From Panicum virgatum (lineage: Eukaryota; Streptophyta; Magnoliopsida; Poales; Poaceae), in the NCBI RefSeq assembly GCF_016808335.1, contig NC_053140.1, positions 29,258,086 to 29,322,085 of the forward strand: DNA of 64,000 nucleotides. Direction: 5' to 3'. The translations under genes and the position numbers were made by a program. Each line of letters starts with the position of its first letter. Position 1 is the stretch's first letter. The notes below the pieces were generated by a model that worked only from the letters and a program-made list of their open reading frames with translations, ran no database searches and had not been told where the DNA came from. Of the stretch, positions 1 to 9,783 are shown in pieces.

Positions 1-653
1 TTACAACCCCATGAATAAACGAGGACTTTACCCCATGAAGCTAGGCGAAGCGTAGTCGGTCATGGTGACGAAATCTCCGGCAAGGGATGGATCCCTTGCT
101 ATCCTCCAACATGCAGTGGCGCTGAGGGACGATGAGGCCTCCGGTGTCGCCTTTCTCTTGTGTCTAACTCGAATGGATCTCTGAAACTCGTCTCTGGATG
201 CTCTATTCCGAATCTCCCCCTCTTTGACGGCGGCTTCGGGGTATATATAGGCGGTTCTGGTCGGTGGTTTTGGTAAAACACAGGATAGGGTTGACGAATA
301 CTTCGCGCTGAAGAAAATTGAGGCCGATTGGGGCTAGAAATGGGCTAGGCCGGCCGGCTCAGAAGGCCCAAGGCCGGTTGGCCTGGGCCCTTTCTGGCCC
401 CTTTCAGTTCCATCTTTCGCGTGCGGCCTCTTCTCCTTATTTCTAATCTTAGCCCAGTTGTGACCATGCGTCAAAACATCTCCGAAAATGTCTAATTTCC
501 TGCCAAAATACAACATGCTCCAAAATCCAGGACAAAATCGAAAACGGTCAAGTTCGGGTGCCAAGTGGCGGGTTAGTACATGAATCATCCCGAACAAATT
601 ACCAAAACCACTCCTAATCATATAATAAAATGGGTACTTAAGGAGCGCTAACA
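1..653 (-). mobile_element. Partial LTR, family A (3' LTR of a minus-strand Athila-type element)
   Basis: This is the reverse complement of the first half of the family A LTR seen complete at 5291-6483 and 30179-31378. Read on the minus strand it starts at 653 with TGTTAG (TGTTGG in the sister copies) and runs off the left edge of the window. A TATA box (TATATA at 241-250) and the paired GGCCGGCC-type palindromes (348-382) are in the same relative places as in the other copies. It follows a polypurine tract, so it is a 3' LTR. Confidence 0.85.
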
Positions 654-1944
654 TTCCCCCCATGCTTAGCTTTTGCTCGTCCTCGAGCAAATCAAATCAT
701 CAAGTCCTTCCATGGGTTGCTCGAGAGTTCTCAAACTGCAAAATTTACTTATGCAAACAAGTCTAACAATATTTCTTCAAACAAAGGTCAGAGCAGCAGC
801 GAGGATAAACATATCATGGGCATTTAAAAACTCATCCAATATTACTCCACGACTCTTATCTTTAACCGGCAACTTGAATATCGACAACACTTGCTTTTCT
901 TGCCATCCTTGGAGGGTTTTTTTCTTTCTTTTTTTTAGTTTTTAGAAGCAAAATACCCTGCAACAAAGGTTAGACCAAAAATTCTTGCATAAGTCCTTTC
1001 ATGTCTCTCGATATAAGTGGCTATCCTATTATTATTTGCAAACTCTCATCTCCCAAAAGTCTCTCAAGTATAAAGTGGGGCTATAGGTGAGGCTAGCAAA
1101 GTATATACATATATTGTCAAGTTAAGAAAACCTTCTAATGATTGCTTACCTTCCGAGCCAATGATCATGAGAGTTTCTCCATAATGTAAGGGGTTCAAGG
1201 GTAAGAAGATTTAGAATTGTGGACATGTGCAAAGGCATACAAAAAGATTGACTTCAAGGCACAAGCGTCGTCCTCGTTGTCGGATTGCACATGGTTGGAA
1301 TTGAGGATATTGTTCAAACAACAAGGTGATATCTCTTTGCACTTCTCTAACCATAGAATCCCTTCATTTATTCTTTTCTTCTCTTCTTACTATTTTTTTC
1401 TTTTCTTTCTTTCTCCCGAATTTTCCTTCTCTTTTCCGAACCTTTTCATTGGACACTTTCTATAAAACATAGATACGCAGTTCTCCAAAGTGGCTCCCTA
1501 ATTTTTGGAGCCCGAGCCGAGGCCAGAGGGGCCTAGGCCGACCGGCTCAAGGGTTGTAGGCCAGCCGGCCTGGGGCTTTCCCAGGTCAGATTCGGTCCAT
1601 CTTTCCGGTACTCCTTCCTTTCTTCACCCCAAAATTATGTTTTATACAACTCATGCGCAGGAATAGAATGTATCCTCATAATTGGGTTGTGGTCAAGGAA
1701 GAGGATAATAAACAAGATAATCTCAGGTTCGGGTTTTGGAATCCGGTAGGTTTCATGAGTTGTTCCAATGAGGAATTCTCATTACCGAATATTGACGGGG
1801 CCAGCAATTCAGAGATGAAAATTACGGACATGATCATTGCTCGAAATTAAAACTCCCAAGAGAAAGAAATCCTAACTCAACTCAATGTACATCCAATACT
1901 TATGGTGGAACGAATATAGCTTGTAGATGATAGGATTTTTAGGC
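654..1944 (-). mobile_element. 3' non-coding region and polypurine tract of a family A element
   Basis: Directly next to the LTR on the minus strand lies a polypurine tract (GCATGGGGGGAA, 654-665). Beyond it is the long untranslated 3' region of the family, which matches about 4010-5290 in inverted orientation. It contains T-rich runs near 1370-1440 and a degraded pair of GGCCGGC palindromes at 1536-1571. The short open frames here (for example 1653-1850) also occur in the inverted copy but look like chance frames, and I see no gene. Confidence 0.75.
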
Positions 1945-2041
1945 CGCCGAGTAAGGGGTGCAATCATGGAGGACATAAACTCTAGAAGATGCGAGGAGTC
2001 AGAAAAGCTTGTTGACGATCATGAGCTAGTTGTCAGCGTTG
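1945..2041. other. Scrambled junction built of short retrotransposon pieces
   Basis: Between two head-to-head element fragments there are about 100 bases of patchwork. About 1953-2000 matches the family B LTR (compare 19482-19530). AGAAAAGCTTGTTGAC near 2000-2016 matches an LTR end plus its leader. CATGAGCTAGTTG just after matches another part of the family B LTR (near 19838). From 2041 the sequence is the integrase 3' end. Each join is abrupt, as expected from template switching or patchwork repair. Confidence 0.6.
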
Positions 2042-2042
2042 C

Positions 2043-2243
2043 AAAGGAAAATTGCAAAGCAAATGGGATGGACCATACGTCGTACACTCGGTTTCACCCA
2101 CGGGAGCGGTGACAATCATGGATGTGAAAGGCGACCAATATGTGGTGAACGGACAGCGACTAAAGGTATTCTTGGAGCCCGACGTCGTGCCCCTTCATTA
2201 CATCATATATACCATGGATGAGGAACCGGAACGTCAAGCCTAA
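2043..2243 (+). pseudogene. Integrase C-terminal fragment of element A
   Basis: The frame encodes the C-terminal tail of a Ty3/gypsy integrase ([12 protein letters not shown] onwards), nearly identical to the end of the integrase frame of element C near 25510-25312. It corresponds to the DNA-binding C-terminal region that follows the catalytic core. The core is absent because the element is truncated at about 2041. It ends at a TAA at the same place as the copy in C. It cannot be functional alone. Confidence 0.8.
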
Positions 2244-2401
2244 CGACGTTAAGCAAGGTAAGTTTGTAAATATTCTCTTTTAGATTTTATTTTCGTAGTT
2301 TTATTTTTATTCTGGATGAACTTTGAGTAAAACATAGGCTCATAATTTGTTGGTGGGCACCTCGGGAAAAGTTGGAGTCCAGGGGGCCGAAAAACCCCCT
2401 A

Positions 2402-2580
2402 GGCCGGCCGGCCCAACACCCCTAGGCCGGCCGGCTTGAGCCTCCTCGTGCGCGTTTCGGTCTTGATTTTTGGTAGGTATGAGATAAGGAAATTTTAAAC
2501 TTGTGTCTTATAGATTTCGCATGCCAAATATGCAGAGATATTGGACTTCTCGTCCAAGTCTTTTCAGGACTTAAATAGAG
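2402..2580 (+). promoter_or_regulatory. Promoter-like region upstream of the extra ORF, with paired GGCCGGCC palindromes
   Basis: Two palindromes, GGCCGGCCGGCC at 2402-2413 and GGCCGGCCGGC at 2425-2435, are followed 135 bases later by a TATA-like box CTTAAATAGAG (2570-2580). The ATG of the extra ORF follows 67 bases after the TATA box. The same order is found upstream of the copy on the other strand and in the LTR promoters. Promoter activity is inferred from this arrangement. Confidence 0.5.
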
Positions 2581-2646
2581 GCGCGGTTTAGATCTATTCT
2601 CTCATACTTTTCAATCTACACCACCACCTCGTGAGAGACATCAACA

Positions 2647-3471
2647 ATGGCCGTTCCAGCAAGCGCGAGAGCCATGATTGCAGCAATGGAGATCAAGGAG
2701 AGGGGCATGGCACCCGACAACCCCACGCCAAACCAGCAGACGCCTAGCCCCATCTCGGCAACCGGTGTGCCGCCCCTCCTTGTCGAAGCAAAGAGATGTG
2801 AAGCAAAGGCCCCTCCGAAGAAATTTAACACCCAAGCACGGATGAGCATCGGAGGGAAGGGCCTTCTGTGGTGCAAGAAGAAGCTAGCTCAAGCCCAAAG
2901 GGAGGTCGTCGTCATCAGCGATGAAGACGAGGGCAAGAAGCGACAAGACAAAGAGCCACCCGCACTTAGGCGTTCCTTGCGCCTTCTCGGAGTTAAAAAG
3001 AAAAACTACATCGAGCACACCCCGGAGCCGAAAGACTATGCGGGGGACAACGATTTTGAGAGCTACATGAGCCCCAGTTCATGGGGCGCCACCGGTCGTG
3101 ACTACGATGATGATTGGCCGGGGTGGGCCGAAGAGGAGAGAAGGGAGGAAGACGACCCCTCCGGAGGTGACAACGGCAAAGAGAAGAAGAAGGATGATGA
3201 TGAGCCCAAGGACGACAACCCCAACCACGGTGGCCATCACTTTGGGTGTTGTTTCAAGTGCCGCAATGAAATCACGAATCTCCACGCCACCATCGATAGG
3301 TGTCACGATCGAATCGTGGCAATGGATCGAAGGATGGACGACATCGAGTGCTTGGTCGAAGGAGATTACAACTTCCTTCTCCGCAACATAAGGAAGTTAT
3401 TCGGGATGGTCGGAGATCTACAAAAGCAAGGAGGAGGGCGCCCTAGATGCAATTGCCCTAGGTGCCGTTGA
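2647..3471 (+). CDS. Extra 3' ORF of element A: acidic protein with SIM-like motif, coiled coil and Cys tail
   Basis: This is a 274-residue frame with no family I recognise, intact here and nearly intact in element C (24096-24908). Residues 87-95 (VVVISDEDE) have the form of a SUMO-interaction motif, a hydrophobic strand followed by acidic residues. Residues 155-192 are very acidic. H197, H198, C201, C202 and C205 form a Cys/His cluster. Residues 206-262 look like an amphipathic helix or coiled coil, and the protein ends with C268, C270 and C273. The ORF lies between integrase and the 3' LTR, where Tat/Athila elements often carry additional or env-like ORFs, but no signal peptide or membrane segment is seen. 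The start is the first ATG after the TATA-like box. A function in chromatin or virus-like particles would be a guess. Confidence 0.7.
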   Translation: MAVPASARAMIAAMEIKERGMAPDNPTPNQQTPSPISATGVPPLLVEAKRCEAKAPPKKFNTQARMSIGGKGLLWCKKKLAQAQREVVVISDEDEGKKRQDKEPPALRRSLRLLGVKKKNYIEHTPEPKDYAGDNDFESYMSPSSWGATGRDYDDDWPGWAEEERREEDDPSGGDNGKEKKKDDDEPKDDNPNHGGHHFGCCFKCRNEITNLHATIDRCHDRIVAMDRRMDDIECLVEGDYNFLLRNIRKLFGMVGDLQKQGGGRPRCNCPRCR

Positions 3472-5290
3472 GAACACCGACGAACGTCACACCCGTCTTT
3501 TATATCGTTGCGACGAGGACGCTGCATAATCTAAGCATGGGGGGAGAGGTGTGACGGCTCGTAGATTGAATTTTGTTAGTCTTTGTTTAGTCGAAAGTTC
3601 GTCGTGTGCATGTCTTTAATTTCGTTTGTGTGAGAGTCATAGTCTAGAGTTGTGTGCTTTATTTTTCGCATGTGTGAGAGTGAGTCTTAAATTAGTGTTG
3701 AGTCATGAAAACAAAATAAAAAGAGTCTTTGTTTTTTGTTGGATTGTGCAATTTTATTTATGCATTCAGTTTTACTTTATTTTCTTTAAAGCAATTGTTC
3801 ACGAGCGTTGTCATAAAAATTAATTCTTATTTGTGGAGCTTAGTAAATTATTCGTCCATGTTAATACCCACACTTGAGCTTTGATCTATCGCTCGGTTTT
3901 GATTACGCTTGCGAGTAAGGCATGATTTGGAGGACTTTAATTTCATAAAAATAATAAAACCCCTACAAACATAAGGTTGATCAAGTTCTTGGCAAGTTGA
4001 GAGTAAAAATCCTATCATCCACAAGCTATATTCGTTCCACCATAAGTATTGGATGTACATTGAGTTGAGTTAGGATTTCTTTCTCTTGGGAGTTTTAATT
4101 TCGAGCAATGATCATGTCCGTATTTTTCATCTCTGAATTGCTAGCCCCGTCAATATTCGGTAATGAGAATTCCTCATTGGAACAACTCATGAAACCTACC
4201 GGATTCCAAAACCCGAACCTGAGATTATCTTGTTTATTATCCTCTTCCTTGACCACAACCCAATTATGAGGATACGTTCTGTTCCTGCGCATGAGTTGTA
4301 TAAAACATAATTTTGGGGTGAAGAAAGGAAGGAGTACCGGAAAGATGGATCGAATCCGACCTGGGAAAGCCCCAGGCCGGCTGGCCTACAACCCTTGAGC
4401 CGGTCGGCCTAGGCCCCTCTGGCCTCGGCTCGGGCTCCAAAAATTAGGGAGCCACTTTGGAGAACTGCGTATCTATGTTTTATAGAAAGTGTCCAATGAA
4501 AAGGTTCGGAAAAGAGAAGGAAAATTCGGGAGAAAGAAAGAAAAGAAAAAAATAGTAAGAAGAGAAGAAAAGAATAAATGAAGGGATTCTATGGTTAGAG
4601 AAGTGCAAAGAGATATCACCTTGTTGTTTGAACAATATCCTCAATTCCAACCATGTGCAATCCAACAACGAGGACGACGCTTGTGCCTTGAAGTCAATCT
4701 TTTTGTATGCCTTTGCACATGTCCACAATTCTAAATCTTCTTACCCTTGAACCCCTTACATTATGGAGAAACTCTCATGATCATTGGCTCGGAAGGTAAG
4801 CAATCATTAGAAGGTTTTCTTAACTTGACAATATATGTATATACTTTGCTAGCCTCACCTATAGCCCCACTTTATACTTGAGAGACTTTTGGGAGATGAG
4901 AGTTTGCAAATAATAATAGGATAGCCACTTATATCGAGAGACATGAAAGGACTTGTGCAAGAATTTTTGGTCTAACCTTTGTTGCAGGGTATTTTGCTTC
5001 TAAAAACTAAAAAAAAGAAAGAAAAAAACCTCCAAGGATGGCAAGAAAAGCAAGTGTTGTCGATATTCAAGTTGCCGGTTAAAGATAAGAGTCGTGGAGT
5101 AATATTGGATGAGTTTTTAAATGCCCATGATATGATTATCCTCACTGCTCCTCTGACCTTTGTTTGAATAAATATTGTTAGACTTGTTTGCATAAGTAAA
5201 TTTTGCAGTTTGAGAACTCTCAAGCAACCCATGGAAGGACTTGATGATTTGATTTGCTCGAGGACGAGCAAAAGCTAAGCATGGGGGGAA
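3472..5290 (+). mobile_element. Non-coding 3' region and polypurine tract of element A
   Basis: No credible gene is seen. The stretch from about 4010 onward is the inverted partner of 654-1944. It includes a purine-rich run (about 4500-4580), a degraded palindrome pair (4373-4412) and the polypurine tract AGCATGGGGGGAA (5277-5290) directly before the LTR. The region 3480-3560 has a short form of the tract (GCATGGGGGGAGAGG) right after the extra ORF. Confidence 0.7.
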
Positions 5291-6483
5291 TGTTGGTGCT
5301 CCTTAAGTACCCATTTTATTTTATGATTAGGAGTGGTTTTGGTAATTTCTTCGGGATGATTCATGTACTAACCCGCCACTTGGCACCCGAACTTGACCGT
5401 TTTTGATTTTGTCCTGGATTTTGGAGCATGTTGTATTTTGGCAGAAAATTGGATATTTTCGGAGATGTTTTGACGCATGGTCACAACTGGGCTAAGATGA
5501 GGAATAAGGAGAAGAGGTCGCACGCGAAAGTTGGAACCGAAAGGGGCCAGAAAGGACCCTGGCCGGCCGGCCTGGGGCCCTCTGAGCCGGCCGGCCTAGC
5601 CCATTTCCAGGCCCAATCGGCCTCAATTTTCTTCAGCGCGATGTATTCGTCAACCCTAACCTGTGTTTTACCAAAACCACCGACCAGAACCACCTATATA
5701 TACCCCGAAGCTACCGTCTAAGAGGGGGAGATTTGGAATAGAGCATCCAGAGATGAGTTTCAGAGATCCATTCGAGTTAGACACAAGAGAAAGGCGACAC
5801 CGGAGGCCTCATCGTCCCTCGGCGCCGCTGCAAGTTGGAGGACAGCAAGGGATCCATCCCTTGCCGGAGATTTCGTCACTATGATCGACTACGCTTCGCC
5901 TAGCTTCATGAGGTAAAGTCCTCATTTGTTCATGGGGTTGTAAGGAGATCTTGAGTTGTAATTGCCAAATCCTTTATAAGATTGATCTATCACGATTCTT
6001 GTTGATGATGGTTTGATGCTTAATAGTTCGCGACTTGGCTTTGGGTTTGCTTTGCTCTTGCATGGTTTACTTAGATTATATCAACTATAATGTTCTTGTT
6101 AATTCGTTACCGATTATCCTCGTGTAGTGATAGTATGCGGGAGGGAAAGGTTTTGATCTTTGAACACACCTTTGGTAGATTAGATCCGTTCTTCGTTGCT
6201 TGGCGATTACATCTTTAGTGATCCTAGACCCTATGGACAAATGCTCTTCATATCTTGTGCACACACCTATCATTGTTCACTAGTCTAGATTAAATTATAT
6301 TTGTTAGATTAGATCTATTTCACACTCAATCACTCAATATAGATATTTTACCAACATCATTAGTGCTTAGTTAAGCATAGTAATACACTTGTTCCGTGGA
6401 TTGATAAACACTTGTTCTACGGGAAAAGCTACACGATCCGTGCGCTTTCGGTACGTAAATTGGCGCTCTAAGGAGTGTCAACA
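5291..6483 (+). mobile_element. Full-length LTR, family A
   Basis: The LTR is 1193 bp, from TGTTGG to CAACA. It is preceded by a polypurine tract (so it is a 3' LTR) but followed by AGCTTTTCT, the bases that normally lie between a 5' LTR and the primer-binding site. Paired GGCCGGCCGGCC palindromes (5561-5572, 5586-5596) lie 98 bases upstream of a TATA box CTATATATAC (5694-5703). Transcription probably starts about 30 bases downstream of that. Confidence 0.88.
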
Positions 6484-6522
6484 AGCTTTTCTAATTTTGC
6501 AAACCTCGCTGGATATCCATCA
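6484..6522. other. Scrambled junction after LTR A
   Basis: AGCTTTTCT (6484-6492) belongs to the leader after an LTR. AATTTTGCAAACCTCGCTGG and the next few bases (to about 6522) are an inverted scrap of the family B 3' region (compare 17229-17252). A piece of family B LTR then begins. Three sources are joined in 40 bases. Confidence 0.6.
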
Positions 6523-6803
6523 CCATGAATGATTGTACATCACAAGATCACAACCGGGGCTCTACCTTGATCTTGATGATCCTAGCTCCAGAACTCCGAC
6601 GTGGTCTTCCTTGCAAGGTTCCCACGTCGGCTAGGGAAGCCCCTAGACAACTAGCACGACCCTCGGCTCTCCGAGAGGTGTCCCTCTATCTTCTCTGCTC
6701 CTTGGCATCGTCTCCCGAATTGATCTCTGCTTGAGCCTCGGGGAGGGGTCTTTAAATAGCCCCAAGAAACCCTAGGTTGAAGGGGAGGCCGAGAAGCCCT
6801 GAA
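6523..6803 (-). mobile_element. Internal fragment of a family B LTR
   Basis: This matches 14207-14485 in the full family B LTR almost base for base, including the TATA box (TTTAAATAGC at 6751-6760, read on the minus strand). Both LTR ends are missing. The match stops after GCCGAGAAGCCCTG. Confidence 0.8.
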
Positions 6804-7833
6804 TGATGATAACTTGATGAAATGAGTGCACAAAACTTGTATCAATTCTCTGGACTCAACTTTGGAATTCAAGGGAGCATCTCCTCATAAAAGATTGAAG
6901 CCAACAGAGGAGGAAAAGGGGCAGGCAGGCAGGCCGGCCTAGGGGTGTTGGGCCGGCCGGCCTACAGCCTGTAGGCCTCCACTTCTTCGGATTTTTCTGC
7001 TGTGAACTCTTTGATGCTTCCCAAGCTTATATTTTACTGAATTATGCTCTTGATTCCACTATTTTGCCATCGAAATAATAATATATACTCAATATATAGG
7101 TTGTGGACAAGGAGGTATTTCATCAAAAGATGTTTTTGGTTAAGAGTGGATATCCAGCGAGGTTTGCGATGTTCCCGGTATAGAAACTCACAATGCATGG
7201 ATAGAATGGCTAGCAAAAGAGAGGTACGCAAAAATACGGAATGGTCAGCTTCTTAGTCTCGTACCAAACAAGATAAATCTTGAATTAATTCACCTAAAAA
7301 TAAATCTTGCTCTATGGTTTGTCCTGATATAACATTTAGGCTTTTTAGAAGGGTAGAGCAAATGCAAAAGGTATCATTGACAAGGTTAGCTCAAAATTAA
7401 ATCCGAATTAAATTTTCCTTGACAAGCTTAAGTAAGAGAGCAAGAATAAAAGATATGGGTCTTAATTTATCATAACCTCCACAATTGAATTAGCCGGCAT
7501 TTTAATTAATTTTTAGATCATGTTAGAGAGAGCATTAGTTTAATCATGCATAAACCAAGCACAATAAAGTAGACAAGGCGGCAACGATCATCATATTTTA
7601 ACATGGCACAAACTTTCTATCATCATTACTAACCATAACATTAAAGCGAGGGTGATGCATTTATTTATCATGGTGATGAAAGCGAAAGAAAGCGAATTGC
7701 ACACATGCTGAAATAAATAAAACAGAAAATTGCTACGCACACACAAGCTTGCACACATGCTGAAAATAAATAAAAAGAAATAGAAAAATTCAAACCACAC
7801 GTGCGAGCATTTTATTCATGGTCTTGTCGTTGA
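6804..7833 (-). mobile_element. Non-coding 3' region of element B
   Basis: This region lies downstream of the ATHILA ORF on the minus strand. It matches 17030-17790 in parts, including the stretch around GTGGATATCCAGCGAGG. A palindrome pair sits at 6931-6962. I see no gene, and neither the polypurine tract nor the LTR start is present, so the 3' end of element B is deleted or rearranged. Confidence 0.65.
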
Positions 7834-9557
7834 TCACTCTCCTTGATTGCCTCTTGCGTTGTATCCATGGTCATAATACTGCTGAAATGCTCCTCCATTA
7901 AATTGTTCTGGTGGCGCCAGGCCTAGAAGTCCCATTTGATATGCAATTCCCGCGGTTCCATCTTCTAGTTGGCTTGTGTGCCTCCGGATGGCGTCTATGT
8001 CTTCCATGTTTCTTCTTGCATAGGCACCCATGATTCTCATTCCTTGTTCCGGTTGAGGGAGATCAAAGTATTGTGCTCCAAATGACGGGTCAGGCATCTC
8101 TCCTTGGTATGATGGGGGTGGGTAGCCATAGTTGCTAAATGGTGGGGGCGCCGCCACACCATACCCCCATGCTTGATTTTGGTTTCCTTCCCATTGACTC
8201 GTCCATCCTTGCGGGTGTCCTTGTCCACTTGATGCACCTTGAAATTCATTCCTCCAATAAGCGGAACTTGGTGGTGGAATCTTTACTTCTAAATTTTCTT
8301 GTTGTGCCGACTCCGATATTCCTTCAATCAATCTTCCTCTTTTTGTTTTCTTCACTTTTGCTCCAATGTTTTCAACTCGCCAATCGGTCCTTCCTCTTGC
8401 GAATAATTTTAGCCTTTGATCGGGGAGGGAAATATCCATCTCAGAAATAGTGAATTCCTTCTTTTCATCCCCTCCGATATAATGGTCTTGCCTCAAATGT
8501 TCAATCCCTATATCTCTTCCCGGGACATAATATTTTTGGATCACTCGTAACCCCGGATTCATGGCTCGGGCTATTAATGTGAGATAACACCCCGAACCAA
8601 CTTCTCCCGTGCCGGATGATGCTTCACAAATCCATCTTTCAACCATGATGTAGGTGGGATCAATCACTTGCTTTTTCACCAATGCTGCATACATCCAATT
8701 TAATTCTTGGTCGTTAACCTTTGATTCTCTCATCCTCCCGAGAATTCTTTTGCTCACACAAGAGTGGAATATTTGGAGGGTCACATTACTTATATTCTTC
8801 CTTTGGCGGTTGACATCTTTTGCTATCTTTGTCCAAAACTCATCGAGCACTCCATCTTCAACTTGCACCATTTCATATGCATTACTTTTCAACCCGAGCA
8901 AACTCCCTATTTCTCCATAGGTGATGAATTTTTCTTCATTCTTGAGCCGAAATTTCAGACATGGAACTTCTTCATCATCCACCACCTCTGTTATTTTCTC
9001 TAGTGTCATGAACATCTCCAAAGCCACTTCTTCTTGCATGTCTACCGTAACACCGTCGGAAAATAACTTCCAACCGATGTTCTCCAAGAGCTGATTATGT
9101 CATGATGGAATCCCAACTTCTCCAATGCTTCATCATCAAAATCATAATTTGCTCGCAGCCTTCCCTTCATGAACTTGAGCCTTTCTTCTTCTTCCTTCGA
9201 CAAGATAATAAACCCATATTCTGAATTCTTGGGCTTGTATGATGGTGGTGCGGATGACCTTGTCGAACGCCGTGGAGGAGGTGGCATCCCTTCGGTGAAT
9301 CTCATGGAGGAGCTTCTCGGGTCCCTCATCCCACCAAGGAGCAACATGTCGCTCCTCGGTGCGGGGTTGTCTTCCTCCATGCTCCGCGGAGACTCGGAGA
9401 CCGAGTGCCTCCGCGAAGAACTTGCCGATGCGTCGGATGTTGATGAACGCGTCCTTCTCCTCCCGGTGACGAACCTCATGATGCCACTCATGGTGACTCC
9501 TTGCTGCACACACTCAAAAACAAACACACCGGGGATTTCTTGCTGGCGGGAGAACAA
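7834..9557 (-). pseudogene. ATHILA ORF-1-like protein gene of element B, frameshifted
   Basis: Two overlapping minus-strand frames (9557-9042 and about 9087-7834) form one gene of about 570 codons interrupted by a frameshift near 9088-9110. The product resembles the ATHILA ORF-1 / putative plant transposon protein family, with a Ser/Arg-rich N-terminus and then the conserved block around ITYGEIGSLLGL and LNWMYAALVKKQVI. The C-terminal 130 residues are rich in Gln, Gly, Pro and Tyr, a low-complexity tail. A better start may be the inner ATG near 9493 (MSGIMRFVTGRRR). The gene follows gag-protease in an element that lacks pol. The biochemical role of this family is unknown to me. Confidence 0.75.
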
Positions 9558-9731
9558 TATATCGAAGAATGGAGCAAACTAGGATTTGTGGCAAATTTTC
9601 GGAGATTTTTGGAGTTGATTTTGGTGGACGAATTTTTTAGGGCTCTAACTTATGTTTCTGGGTGAAGAACTTGAAGAACATAGGCAAGGAACTAACTGAG
9701 GAGCGTACCTGTGAAAGGGGAGCACCAGAGC

Positions 9732-9783
9732 ACTTAAAAAGAGGCCAGGCCGGCCGGCCTAGGGCCTTGGGGCCAGCCAGCCT
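9732..9783 (-). promoter_or_regulatory. Paired GGCC palindromes upstream of the ATHILA-like ORF
   Basis: GGCCGGCCGGCC (9748-9759) is paired with a decayed GGCCAGCCAGCC (9771-9782) and followed on the minus strand by CTTTTTAAG, a weak TATA-like sequence. The ORF begins about 175 bases downstream. This is the same module as at LTR promoters. A role as an internal promoter is inferred. Confidence 0.4.

Larger units (their letters stand above)
2041..6483 (+). mobile_element. Element A: 5'-truncated Athila-type retrotransposon
   Basis: The plus-strand element keeps the last part of integrase (2043-2243), a promoter-like region (2402-2580), the extra 3' ORF (2647-3471), a 1.8-kb non-coding 3' region, the polypurine tract (5277-5290) and a full LTR (5291-6483). 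LTR, gag, protease, RT and most of integrase are missing on its 5' side. The order matches element C on the other strand, so this is a truncated relative of C. Confidence 0.8.

Noticed and set aside
1217..1465. Small frames repeated in the inverted arms (also 1653-1850, 4095-4292, 4480-4728)
   Set aside because: They are shared because the DNA is duplicated. Their hydrophobic runs come from T-rich DNA and no domain is seen.
3079..3391. Open frames on both strands within the extra ORF
   Set aside because: They are shadows of the acidic ORF at 2647-3471, caused by its GA-rich codons.
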